From Planctomycetales bacterium (GTDB lineage: Bacteria; Planctomycetota; Planctomycetia; Planctomycetales; Planctomycetaceae): a stretch of DNA of 64,000 nucleotides. Below, one piece after another: positions 55,664 through 63,993 of the stretch. The first letter of the stretch is position 1; each line of letters opens with the position of its first letter. Below the pieces are notes generated by a model that made no database searches, was not told where the DNA came from, and was given only the letters and a program-made list of their open reading frames with translations. Location of the stretch: assembly GCA_028285345.1 (NCBI GenBank), contig JANQPT010000029.1:1-64000 (forward strand). Reading direction: 5' to 3'. Position numbers and translations under genes: made by a program.

Positions 55664-58516
55664 ATGCACCGCTCGCTAATTCATACAGTGATCGCTGTTG
55701 TCATCATGGCCGCGTTCGTCGGCGAGTCGCAGGCCGAAGACGTGTACTTTGTCAAGGCGCTACGCGACCTGGATCTGACCGAGGGAGAACTTCCCAAAGA
55801 TGACTCCTCAAGAGTTATCTTCTCCCGGGATCTGGGATTTCATAGGCATTTCATGCAAACTCGCGCAGTGTTGGATGGTCGCGGGGAAATCTACGTTTCA
55901 ACGACCGAGGGTTACGTTGTGCGGTCGGATGCCGTCGAGAATGAAGACTCCATTTTCGTCGCCGTCAGAACCGAAAGCTCAAGAGACGTCACCGGCCGGC
56001 TATTTTTTGCCAAGCCCGGCGGCGAAACGGCCACAGTCAAGTTCAAGATTCCCGCCTCCGAAGGGAGTCCGGAGAACAAGCTACGATTTCTCAATGAGAA
56101 ACGCCGCCACTATGAATACCTATTGAAGCGTGATCTGCCGGGAGCCGTTTGGTTCCGCCACCAGCTCCGTAAAACCGCGCACCAACTGGGACGATCCGTG
56201 GAGGATCAGCGCAGACGTCGCTTTTTCGGAGAGCGACGCGCCAACGACATGGAGAACACGTTCGCACTTGTCAGCGGCGGGCGCGCCGTGAGCGAAAATT
56301 TGCAGTTAGACCGGGCCTTGCCGCTGACGGAACCGTCCGCCGACACCAACGTCAAGCTTTCATCACTGAAGGGCATCACCGTCCGGGAATTCGATTGGCA
56401 ATCATTGATCAAGGATGCTCAGCCGAAAACGGACCCACTCGCCGCTCGCATTCCCGACGATCAGCACGCTCTGTTTTTCCCCTCATTTCAGGCGATGCTC
56501 GCACTCGTCGACCATGCCGATCAGCAGGGGACGCCGATCCTGGAAATGGCCGAACCGCGCGCGGAGGACGCCATGACTCGTCGGCGGTATCAGCGGCAGT
56601 TGTGCCTGCCGCTGAGTCAAATCTCGCGGCTGCTCGGCCCGGAACTCATCTCCAGCGTGGCCGTCACCGGCGGCGACCCCTATTTCCGGACCGGTACCGA
56701 CGTGGCCGTGCTGTTCCAGGCCAAGGACAAAGGGCCGGCATTGTTAAATCTCATCCAAACCCGCGTCGAACTGGCACGCAGTTCCGATCCGGTGCAATCA
56801 CAGCGTCTGAATGGAGCCGTTGGTACTGTGAACTACACCGGCGCCAGATCGGACGGGCGCGAGATTTGTTCGTATGTGGCACAACTGGGTCACACCGTCG
56901 TGGTGACAAATTCCCTGGCACAGTTAACGCGGCTCGTTGAGGTGCACCAGGGCGAGCGGCCTCCTCTGGCTAAACTGCCGGAATACGCATTCTTCCGCGA
57001 TCGCTATCGGCTCGGCGATGAAGAGGAGACGGCGCTGTTGATCATTTCCGACAAGACGATCCGGCGTTGGTGCAGCCCGCGTTGGCGGATTGCCACGTCG
57101 CGGCGCACACGGGCGGCCGCCCTGGCCGGCGAACTCCAGGCTAAACATCTGGATGAGCTTGTCAGCGGCGACGTCACCACAGAGAACCTGCAGACGAAGC
57201 GTTGGCTGCCTGAGGCGGGGAGCTTCTCAATTTCACCCGCCGGTGTCGCCAGTTCGACATATGGCGGCCTGGAGTTTCAGACGCCGATCATGGAACTGGA
57301 GATTGATTATGCCACATCCGAGGAGGCCCGTTTTTACGCGCGGTGGCGCAACGGCTACGAAAGAAACTGGAGCAATTTCTTCGATCCGATCGCTGTGCGG
57401 TTCCACACATCAGAGGACCGGCTCTCTGCCGATTTGACTGTGATGCCGCTGATCGACAACAGCGACTATAACGAGCTGGTCAACTTCTCTAAGGGAGCAA
57501 AGATCGGCGCTGCTGACGGCGATCCGCACAAACAGTCGTTGGTCCATTGGGCATTGGCGCTCAATTTGGACTCCCCGCTGCTGAAGCAGTATGCCGGAAC
57601 CGCCGCCATGTTCGCTCCACAAATCAAGGTCAACCCGTTGAGCTGGGTCGGCAACGCCGTCGCTGTTTATGCCGACGACGACAAATTTTGGACGGACTTT
57701 GCGGAAGCAAGAAAAGGAGCCGCCGAAGCGAAAACTGAACGGGAAGCGGAGCAATTCATGGAACAGAATTGGCACCGTCTGCCTGTGGCCTTGCATGTGG
57801 AGGTGAGCAACGGACTGAAACTGACGGTGTTCCTCTCCGGCGTGCGGGCGTTCATCGAGCAAACCGCGCCCGGGATGACCGTCTGGGAAACGAAGCAGCA
57901 CAATGACCAGCCCTACGTGAAGATTTCGCCGTCGCTGCGGGCAATATCGGATCACAAACAGCTCGAGAAATTCGCCCTGTACTACTCCGCCAGCGGAGAC
58001 GCGCTGATTGTGACTCTCAACGAGCCGTTGCTCAAACGGGCCTTGGATCGACAGATAGCGCGTCGCGACGCGAAGCAAGCCGGCCAAGAGTTGCCTAAAA
58101 CTGAACCGGGCTGGATTGGTGAAAACATGTGCCTGCAGATCGATCGGCGGTTTGCAGATGTATTTCAGGCACTGTTCGCGGAGAGCTTGCGTCAAATGAT
58201 GCAGGCGCGAGCGTGGGACAACCTGCCGGTTCTCAATGAATGGAAGCGGCGGTATCCCGATCGAGACCCAGTGGAGGTGCACGAGAAACTCTGGAATCGA
58301 CGTCTGATCTGTCCGGGGGGCGGAACGTACCGCTGGAATGCCGAGTGGCAGACGATGGAATCGACGGCTTTCGGACACCCTGCCGAGCCGAAGCCGGGCC
58401 CTGCATCGCCGGCCGCATTGCGCGACATTCAACGGGGCAACTTCGGCATCACGTTCGAAGAGAACGGATTACGGGCCCGCGTCGGTCTACAGAGAAAACC
58501 CAACAGCCCGCGTTGA
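55664..58516 (+). CDS. Large secreted protein of unknown function, 950 aa
   Basis: A signal peptide (MHRSLIHTVIAVVIMAAFVG) is followed by one long soluble protein with no repeats and no known catalytic motif. The region near 300-480 (ISSVAVTGGDPYFRTGTDVA; GHTVVVTNSLAQLTRLVEVH) resembles DUF3352-style planctomycete proteins. The same ALLIIS/VVVTNS strand pattern occurs there. AAGGA lies before ATG 55664; 25 more codons in frame lack a start context. It follows the ECF sigma gene by 290 bp and could be its target (inference from position). Confidence 0.75.
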   Translation: MHRSLIHTVIAVVIMAAFVGESQAEDVYFVKALRDLDLTEGELPKDDSSRVIFSRDLGFHRHFMQTRAVLDGRGEIYVSTTEGYVVRSDAVENEDSIFVAVRTESSRDVTGRLFFAKPGGETATVKFKIPASEGSPENKLRFLNEKRRHYEYLLKRDLPGAVWFRHQLRKTAHQLGRSVEDQRRRRFFGERRANDMENTFALVSGGRAVSENLQLDRALPLTEPSADTNVKLSSLKGITVREFDWQSLIKDAQPKTDPLAARIPDDQHALFFPSFQAMLALVDHADQQGTPILEMAEPRAEDAMTRRRYQRQLCLPLSQISRLLGPELISSVAVTGGDPYFRTGTDVAVLFQAKDKGPALLNLIQTRVELARSSDPVQSQRLNGAVGTVNYTGARSDGREICSYVAQLGHTVVVTNSLAQLTRLVEVHQGERPPLAKLPEYAFFRDRYRLGDEEETALLIISDKTIRRWCSPRWRIATSRRTRAAALAGELQAKHLDELVSGDVTTENLQTKRWLPEAGSFSISPAGVASSTYGGLEFQTPIMELEIDYATSEEARFYARWRNGYERNWSNFFDPIAVRFHTSEDRLSADLTVMPLIDNSDYNELVNFSKGAKIGAADGDPHKQSLVHWALALNLDSPLLKQYAGTAAMFAPQIKVNPLSWVGNAVAVYADDDKFWTDFAEARKGAAEAKTEREAEQFMEQNWHRLPVALHVEVSNGLKLTVFLSGVRAFIEQTAPGMTVWETKQHNDQPYVKISPSLRAISDHKQLEKFALYYSASGDALIVTLNEPLLKRALDRQIARRDAKQAGQELPKTEPGWIGENMCLQIDRRFADVFQALFAESLRQMMQARAWDNLPVLNEWKRRYPDRDPVEVHEKLWNRRLICPGGGTYRWNAEWQTMESTAFGHPAEPKPGPASPAALRDIQRGNFGITFEENGLRARVGLQRKPNSPR

Positions 58517-58553
58517 ACGTGCCCACACGCTTACAGCGCGGCAGGTTTGATTC

Positions 58554-58629
58554 GTAGGGCAGGCTCCCGCCTGCCGCAAGCTACCCTGGACGCACCAACA
58601 TAACGGCGGCAGGCGGGAGCCTGCCCTAC
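58554..58629. repeat. Perfect 24-bp inverted repeat (family D)
   Basis: GTAGGGCAGGCTCCCGCCTG continuing to 58577 and its exact reverse complement at 58606-58629 are separated by 28 bp. The arm also contains an internal palindrome-like GCAGGC/GCCTGC. It lies 38 bp after the 950-aa gene and could act as its terminator stem, although no T tract follows. Confidence 0.85.
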
Positions 58630-58633
58630 TTCT

Positions 58634-58703
58634 CTAGGATTGCTCTAGCACGCTGGCCGGGCGGAACGGTGAGGGGGATTCGCCGAGGTTGCGGTGGGCG
58701 ATC
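58634..58703 (-). pseudogene. 3' tail of a second xdhC copy
   Basis: The 70 bp match the end of the intact xdhC (61215-61284). The frame reads IAHRNLGESPSPFRPASVLE followed by QS and a TAG; the intact gene has R for the second P. Most differences fall in third codon positions or in the stop codon (TAG against TAA). This suggests it came from a diverged, once-functional copy and not from a recent duplication. Confidence 0.75.
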
Positions 58704-58732
58704 CGTCGGTTGCTGACTCGGACCAGACCTGA
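58700..58732 (+). pseudogene. 3' tail of a second ECF sigma gene
   Basis: It reads DPSVADSDQT followed by TGA, against DPSVADGDQS-TAG at the end of the ECF gene (55341-55373). It overlaps the xdhC tail by the four bases GATC, with the two tails pointing away from each other. Confidence 0.6.
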
Positions 58733-58744
58733 GGACGCAACTTT

Positions 58745-58770
58745 CATCTCGTTTCACGTGAAACGAGATG
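58745..58770. promoter_or_regulatory. parS-like 26-bp perfect palindrome
   Basis: The palindrome contains CGTTTCACGTGAAACG (58750-58765). This differs from the bacterial parS consensus TGTTTCACGTGAAACA only at the two outermost positions. The symmetry extends five further bases on each side. It lies between two convergent genes, as a ParB site or a terminator stem might; no T tract follows. Confidence 0.5.
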
Positions 58771-58793
58771 ACCTATCCCAGAGCACGCCCAGA

Positions 58794-60392
58794 TCATGAT
58801 CCGCGCGCCAGCACACGCCCCGGGAGGTGCCCCGTATGCCCGGCGGGTGTCACAACGGCTTGGCCGTTGATCAACACATGTTCGATGCCATCGGGGTATT
58901 GATGCGGATCGTCGAAAGTGGCCCGGTCGATCACGGTGTCGGGATTGAACACGACGACGTCTGCTTTGTAGCCGGCGGTGAGGCGGCCGCGATTCTTCAG
59001 ACCCAGCCGGGCCGCCGGGGCGGCGGTCATTTTGTGGATTGCCAGTTCCAGCGGCAGCACTTGCTCTTCTCTGCAATAGCGGCCCAAGATTCGCGGATAA
59101 CAGCCGTAAAACCTCGGATGCGGCTGAGATCTCAGCGCGACGCCACGCGGCGAGATCGACGAGCCGTCGGAGCCGATCATCCCCAGGGGATGTGACATAA
59201 AGTAACGGACGTCCTGTTCATCGCGGTTGAACATCACGCAGCGGACGTCGTTTTCGCACACATCGATCAAGTGCAGCATCGTGTCCAACGGATCTCGGCC
59301 GAGATCTTCCGCGACCGCGCCGATGGTTTGCCCGACGAAGCGGCTGTATTCCGGGAACGAGACTCGCGAGAGTTGGACTTGGTCCCACTGCCAGGGAATG
59401 CCGCGAAACCAGCCGCGGGCCGTTTCACGCGAAACTCGCCGCCGCTGGACCGGGTCGCGCAACCGCGACAGTAAAGCGGGAGTGCCCCCTTCGACCGACC
59501 AATCGGGCAAGAGTTGATCGAGTTGAGTTCCACCTGCCCGGTAGGGATACATATCGAACAGCACGTCGATATCGTCGTCGCGGGCCTGTTGGATCATGTC
59601 GACAATGTGCGCCGCGCGACCGTAGTAACGGGGGTCGACAATTGTCTGGTGGCTGATTTGGACGGGGATCGTGGCCGCGCGGCCGATTTCGATCGCCTCT
59701 TCGGCGGCACGGAAATGGTGGTCGGCCCACAGCCGGCTGTGCGTCGCGTAGAAGCCCCCCTTCTCCGCGACCGGTTTGCAGATTTCGATGATCTCGTCTG
59801 TCGCCGAGTAAGAACTCGGCACGAGCGTCAAGCCGGTGCTGAAACCAAACGCGCCCTGATCGATTGCCTCGGCCGCCAGATTCCGCATGTGCGAAAGTTC
59901 GTTGTCGTTCGGCGGGCGATTGGCCATGCCCATTGCGGCGACGCGAACGGATCCGTGCCCGACAAGCGGCGCAATGTTGAGGCCGATCCCTTGTTGCTCG
60001 AGAAACTCGCGGTAACCGGCGACGTCTTGCCAGGGCCACGGCTGATCGACATTTTGATCCGATAAGCGGGGGGAGATGAACTTGCGGACCGCTTCGGTCA
60101 CGGGAAACGGAGAGTACGAACAATTGCCGACGACCTCAGTGGTGATCCCCTGCCGGACGCGGCTTTGGGCGTCGGGGTAGTTGAGAATCGATATGTCGGA
60201 GTGCGTGTGGATGTCGATAAACCCCGGCGCCACGCAGTGCCCGGCGGCGTCGATCGACTCCACATCCTCAACGTTGGAGAGATCATCGACGACCGCGATT
60301 TCATCGTCGCGGATTCCAACGTCGGCCCGGACTCCCGGACCGCCCGAACCGTCGTGAACCGTGCCGCCGCGGATGATGAGGTCGAGTTGCAT
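58794..60392 (-). CDS. D-aminoacylase-like amidohydrolase (N-acyl-D-amino-acid deacylase family)
   Basis: The 532-aa protein has the amidohydrolase metal site GFIDIHTHSDISI (about 57-69), VVGNCSYSPFPV (about 86-97) with the metal-bridging Cys typical of D-aminoacylases, and later His motifs YATHSRLWADHH and VQISHQTI. The catalytic Asp lies in MIGSDGSSISPRG (about 405). It should deacylate an N-acyl-D-amino acid or a similar amide in the cytoplasm. ATG 60392 (MQLDLIIRGG) was chosen; a TTG ten codons upstream (60422) is weaker. Divergent from the SLATT-like gene. Confidence 0.88.
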   Translation of the reverse strand: MQLDLIIRGGTVHDGSGGPGVRADVGIRDDEIAVVDDLSNVEDVESIDAAGHCVAPGFIDIHTHSDISILNYPDAQSRVRQGITTEVVGNCSYSPFPVTEAVRKFISPRLSDQNVDQPWPWQDVAGYREFLEQQGIGLNIAPLVGHGSVRVAAMGMANRPPNDNELSHMRNLAAEAIDQGAFGFSTGLTLVPSSYSATDEIIEICKPVAEKGGFYATHSRLWADHHFRAAEEAIEIGRAATIPVQISHQTIVDPRYYGRAAHIVDMIQQARDDDIDVLFDMYPYRAGGTQLDQLLPDWSVEGGTPALLSRLRDPVQRRRVSRETARGWFRGIPWQWDQVQLSRVSFPEYSRFVGQTIGAVAEDLGRDPLDTMLHLIDVCENDVRCVMFNRDEQDVRYFMSHPLGMIGSDGSSISPRGVALRSQPHPRFYGCYPRILGRYCREEQVLPLELAIHKMTAAPAARLGLKNRGRLTAGYKADVVVFNPDTVIDRATFDDPHQYPDGIEHVLINGQAVVTPAGHTGHLPGRVLARGS

Positions 60393-60464
60393 TTGGACAG
60401 TCCGTTGAAGTAGACCGGTCAACTGGGAAGAGTTTTGTCTGATGCTATCCTGTTCGTCGCCTAG

Positions 60465-60500
60465 TCGACACAGGACATTCGACAGTTATAATAACTGTCG
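60465..60500 (+). promoter_or_regulatory. Promoter overlapped by a 21-bp palindrome
   Basis: A -35-like TCGACA (60465-60470) and a perfect -10 TATAAT (60487-60492) are 16 bp apart, reading toward the SLATT-like gene. The -10 lies inside CGACAGTTAT-A-ATAACTGTCG (60480-60500), a perfect palindrome likely to bind a dimeric repressor. It sits in the divergent spacer and could control both sides. Confidence 0.55.
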
Positions 60501-60583
60501 TCCGAGTGACACAGTCATGTTCCCATCAGCCGCTGGCGCGGCCGCCGAGCACTCGATTGGTTTTGTCGAAGTGGCAGCATATT

Positions 60584-61108
60584 ATGACGCACGACCCGCG
60601 AGATGAACTTTGGAACTCTGTTTTCGAAACCTATTACGACTCGTATTTCCAAGAAATTGTTGCCGATAACCTCATCAATCGGTGGTTGAAGTTTGATGAC
60701 ATAACGAAGGTACTTGTCGCTGTAACCGCGTCGGGCTCGGCGGTTGCTGGATGGGCTGCATGGAATAGACCCGAATACCAAGGAGTCTGGGGGGCGATCG
60801 CTGGTCTCGCTGCTCTTATCTCCATCGTACATGCCGCTTTGGGCGTTCCGAATCGACTCAAGGATCACGGAGAAACGAAACGCCTTTTTTCTGCGCTGCG
60901 GATCGATTTGACGACGTTCCGACACCGAATGCGAATTGATCCAAAATTCTCGCTTGACGAGTTTTCCGCAGAGTACTTTGAATTTCGACAACGCTTCAAA
61001 GATGCAATTCACAGCATCATACCGGACGTCGCCAGGACAAAAAGAGTACTTAGTAATTCACAAGTAGAGTTGGATCAACTAATTGGTGACACAGCGCCTT
61101 CGAGTTGA
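60584..61108 (+). CDS. SLATT-like two-helix membrane protein
   Basis: The 174-aa protein has an amphipathic N-terminal helix with ELWNSVFETYYDSYFQEIVA. Two membrane helices follow at about 41-60 (TKVLVAVTASGSAVAGWAAW) and 67-88 (WGAIAGLAALISIVHAALGV), then a long charged helical tail (LKDHGETKRLFSALRIDLTT). This is the layout of SLATT proteins, predicted membrane effectors linked to nucleotide-signalling conflict systems. No nucleotide-cyclase or SLOG gene is adjacent, so this is an orphan or a different family. The start at ATG 60584 has a weak Shine-Dalgarno site. A proline-rich 20-codon ORF follows 11 bp downstream. Confidence 0.6.
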   Translation: MTHDPRDELWNSVFETYYDSYFQEIVADNLINRWLKFDDITKVLVAVTASGSAVAGWAAWNRPEYQGVWGAIAGLAALISIVHAALGVPNRLKDHGETKRLFSALRIDLTTFRHRMRIDPKFSLDEFSAEYFEFRQRFKDAIHSIIPDVARTKRVLSNSQVELDQLIGDTAPSS

Positions 61109-61119
61109 GAGGAGCAGAA

Positions 61120-61182
61120 ATGATTGACAGACAGAGCATATTACCGAAGCCTCGCCCCAAGCCGCCTCCCCGCCCGAAGTAG
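61120..61182 (+). CDS. 20-aa proline-rich microprotein
   Basis: ATG at 61120 lies 5 nt after GAGAGGAG, a near-perfect Shine-Dalgarno sequence, and 11 bp after the SLATT-like stop. The peptide is MIDRQSILPKPRPKPPPRPK. The alternating Pro and Lys/Arg pattern resembles ribosome-binding proline-rich antimicrobial peptides, though chance cannot be excluded for so short an ORF. Likely cotranscribed with the SLATT-like gene. Too short for family assignment. Confidence 0.5.
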   Translation: MIDRQSILPKPRPKPPPRPK

Positions 61183-61214
61183 CTGGCTCGATGTGACTTC
61201 AGGTTGAAATGTGT

Positions 61215-62297
61215 TTAGGATTGCTCCAGCACGCTCGCCGGACGGAACCGTGAGGGGGATTCGCCGAGGTTGCGGTGGGCGATCAGTTCCGCCACGATGC
61301 TGACGGCGATCTCCGGGACGGTTTGTGAACCGATGTCGAAACCGAGCGGCGCGTGCACGCGCTGCAGTGCTTCGCGTGAGATACCTTCGGCCAGCAGGTC
61401 GTCGAAGATCAGCTTGATTTTGCGGCGGCTGCCGATCATGCCCACGTAACAGGCGGGCGTCTCCGCCAAATGATACAGCGCCTCTTCGTCGTGGTTGTGG
61501 CCGCGGGTGACGATGATGCAATACGTCTGCGGGTCGATTTCCAGGCCGCTGAGCGAGGTGTCGATGTCGCCGACGATCAATCGTTTGGCCTGCGGGAAGC
61601 GTTCTTGATTGCAATACTCTTCGCGGTCGTCGACGATCCAGACGTCGAAATCAACGTCGGCGGCCAGTTCCGCCACGCGCTGTCCGACGTGCCCGCCGCC
61701 GACGACGATCAGCCGGCAGCGCTCCAGAAACGGCAGAAATGAGATGCCGCCTGAAACATACGGACGCGGCCGCTGCTGCACTGGCCTGAGATTCTCAGAG
61801 AGACCGGCCGGAGGAGCCTGCAACGACCCGCGCCCCGCGGCCGCTTCACCGTCGGCATTGAGCAAGAATCGATCGCCTTCTTGACCGCCGCCCGCCTTTT
61901 CGGGATCGATGATCACGGCTTCCGTACACGCCATCCCGGAGTTTTGGAATTTCTCCAGCTCCGCGAAATAACTGAGATCCCCATCAGGGCGGATCGGGTC
62001 GACCAGCATTTTCATCCGACCGCCGCAAATCAGCCCGTCGTCCCAGCCGTAATTGTCGTCGAGTTGGAAGGTGAGCAATTCGACATCACCCTCATCCAGC
62101 AGCCGCAAGGCCCGTCGCTTGACCTCCGCTTCGACACATCCCCCGCCGAGCGTGCCGGTTTGCGAACCATCGGGATAGACCAGCATCCGCGCCCCTGATT
62201 TCTGCGGCGTTGAGCCGCGCGTCTCAACCAGTGCGGTATAGGCCACCGGTCGCTGGTTTTGGACGTCCTCATGCAACTGCCGCAGCACATATTCCAT
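61215..62297 (-). CDS. xdhC: XdhC/CoxI family protein
   Basis: The 360-aa protein has an N-terminal XdhC_CoxI domain (ALVETRGSTPQKSGARMLVY, about 21-40; GTLGGGCVEAEVKRRAL, about 48-64). The C-terminal Rossmann domain has LIVVGGGHVGQRVAELAADV (about 213-232) and EEALYHLAETPACYVGMIGS. XdhC binds molybdenum cofactor, helps sulfurate it and inserts it into xanthine dehydrogenase-type enzymes. No xdhA/B or cox genes are in the window, so the target is elsewhere. Its 3' end is duplicated at 58634. Confidence 0.9.
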   Translation of the reverse strand: MEYVLRQLHEDVQNQRPVAYTALVETRGSTPQKSGARMLVYPDGSQTGTLGGGCVEAEVKRRALRLLDEGDVELLTFQLDDNYGWDDGLICGGRMKMLVDPIRPDGDLSYFAELEKFQNSGMACTEAVIIDPEKAGGGQEGDRFLLNADGEAAAGRGSLQAPPAGLSENLRPVQQRPRPYVSGGISFLPFLERCRLIVVGGGHVGQRVAELAADVDFDVWIVDDREEYCNQERFPQAKRLIVGDIDTSLSGLEIDPQTYCIIVTRGHNHDEEALYHLAETPACYVGMIGSRRKIKLIFDDLLAEGISREALQRVHAPLGFDIGSQTVPEIAVSIVAELIAHRNLGESPSRFRPASVLEQS

Positions 62298-62514
62298 CTG
62301 ACCGTCTCTCTAAAAATGTCGTTGTCGAACGTTTCTATTCTACGAGCCGCACGCCCTGTGAACAACGTTTCGCGACCCGTTTTGAGATGGGCGATCGGGC
62401 GTGCGCCCCGTCTTGTGCCGTTTTGAGTTTTGGGGTACCATCCGCCGCCCTTCGAGAGCGAGACCGGGCCAGACTTGGACGGTCTTTTCTTCGTCCCGCA
62501 ACGGTTCGTTTCCC

Positions 62515-63006
62515 ATGGACTACCAAGTCAAACCGATCGGCAAAAAGTGTGCCGCGACCGGTGACGAATTGGTTCCCGGGTCGACCTGCTTCAGCGTACT
62601 GGTCGACCAGAAGGGCGAATTGGTCCGACTCGATTTCTCCGCGGATGGATGGCAGAGCTGGGAAGGTGCGCCGGTTGCATCCTGGCAATGCACCGTTCCT
62701 GAACCAGCGACGGCCAAAAAGCAGACGATCGATGCCGACGGTCTGATGGCGTATTTTGAACAAATGACGGAAGACGCCAATCCCGCCCAGGAAAAACTGC
62801 GGTATGTTCTAGCGCTATTGCTGTTGCAGAAGCGGCGTCTGCGGCTGGAGGGATCACACAACGACGGCAACGGCGAGTTTATCCAATTCAGCGGCAGCGG
62901 CGGCGAAGGGATGTACGAAGTTCAGGACTTTCAACTGGACGAAGACGAAATGCACGAATTGCAGGCAAGTCTCAACACACACTTGATGCAGGAGTGGTCC
63001 TCATAG
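62515..63006 (+). CDS. Acidic conserved hypothetical protein, 163 aa
   Basis: The soluble protein begins MDYQVKPIGKKCAATGDELV with a conserved-looking Cys-x-x-(T/G) pattern and a second Cys in GSTCFSVL, perhaps a small zinc-binding N-terminal fold. The remainder is acidic and helical, ending FQLDEDEMHELQASLNTHLM. No catalytic motif was recognised. It is cotranscribed with the lipoprotein 57 bp downstream. Start at ATG 62515 chosen because upstream residues lack coding character. Proteins of this kind seem typical of planctomycetes. Confidence 0.6.
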   Translation: MDYQVKPIGKKCAATGDELVPGSTCFSVLVDQKGELVRLDFSADGWQSWEGAPVASWQCTVPEPATAKKQTIDADGLMAYFEQMTEDANPAQEKLRYVLALLLLQKRRLRLEGSHNDGNGEFIQFSGSGGEGMYEVQDFQLDEDEMHELQASLNTHLMQEWSS

Positions 63007-63063
63007 CGGGACGCGCGGCCGAATCAGAATCCGATCCGCTTCAAACCGACGAAGGAAACAAGG

Positions 63064-63993
63064 ATGTTTCAGCAGTCCAGTCGAACGCAGCGCCGTACCT
63101 CCCATTCCGGCCTTAAGCCAATCACAGGGTTTGCCTGCTGGTTGTGTCTGGGATTGATGCTGATGAGCTGCGTGGGTTGCAAGTTCTTCGCCCGACTCAG
63201 GCCGGATCCGTTTGGGCCGCATTCGAGCTGCCAATTCGATCCGTCCATGACGCCCCAATCGCTGATTGCCCAGATTAATGCCAACGCTGCTCTCCTGCAG
63301 GGATGGAAATCGTCGTCGGTCACGATTTCGATGGCAGGTTCGCCGATCGAATTGAAGGGTGCAAACATCGCGGTCGAGTCGCCGCGAAACTTCCGGCTGT
63401 TGGCGAGCAAACCACTCTTCAGCGGTCCGGCAGCGGATCTCGGTTCCAACGATCGCGAGTTTTGGTTCTGGTTTGACGACGAACGACAGCCGGATGTGAT
63501 CATGTGCCGCCACGAAGATGTCCACGAGGCGGGCCGCGTGATGCCGATCCCCTTCGAGCCGGATTGGTTGATGGAAGTGCTTGGCGTCCGCCAGATTGAC
63601 AGGGGCGAAGAATTCACCATGGAACAACAGGACGGCAAATACGTCCAACTGTATAGCCATCGCATCACACCGGAGGGGCGCCCGGTTACAAAACGCATGA
63701 CGGTGCACTGCAGTGGCGTTGTGGTCGAGCACGCACTGCTTGACGAAGAAGGCGGGCTCATCGCGCAGGCCAAGCTGTCGGGACATGTCCAAGATCAAGC
63801 CAGCGGCGCGATCCTGCCGACGCGAATCGAGTTGAATTGGCCCAAAACCGGAATGCATTTGACGCTCAAGATCGACAAGCCGCACATAAATCCTGCATCG
63901 AATCCGGCCCAATTCCAGATCCCTGCAAATGTACGCGTCCGCCAAATTGGACGAAGCCGCGGCGTTGAGCAGGCGGGGAACCGCTTCGACTAA
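63064..63993 (+). CDS. LolA/DUF4292-like outer-membrane lipoprotein
   Basis: The 309-aa protein has a lipoprotein signal: GFACWLCLGLMLMSCVGC, with the lipidated Cys probably at residue 39. A beta-rich body follows with ELKGANIAVESPRNFRLLAS, DREFWFWFDDERQPDVIMC and a closing LPTRIELNWPKTGMHLTLKI, the half-barrel pattern of LolA/LppX/DUF4292 proteins that carry lipids or lipoproteins. The ATG is preceded by AAGG. Likely anchored to the outer membrane. It ends within 10 bp of the window end. Confidence 0.7.
   Translation: MFQQSSRTQRRTSHSGLKPITGFACWLCLGLMLMSCVGCKFFARLRPDPFGPHSSCQFDPSMTPQSLIAQINANAALLQGWKSSSVTISMAGSPIELKGANIAVESPRNFRLLASKPLFSGPAADLGSNDREFWFWFDDERQPDVIMCRHEDVHEAGRVMPIPFEPDWLMEVLGVRQIDRGEEFTMEQQDGKYVQLYSHRITPEGRPVTKRMTVHCSGVVVEHALLDEEGGLIAQAKLSGHVQDQASGAILPTRIELNWPKTGMHLTLKIDKPHINPASNPAQFQIPANVRVRQIGRSRGVEQAGNRFD

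Noticed and set aside
57410-58432. 340-aa ORF antisense to the 950-aa secreted protein
   Set aside because: Shadow ORF. The plus-strand gene has a signal peptide and Shine-Dalgarno site.
59421-59436. Second near-parS match CGTTTCACGCGAAACT
   Set aside because: It breaks the central CACGTG and falls on ordinary codons (VSRETA) of the amidohydrolase gene.
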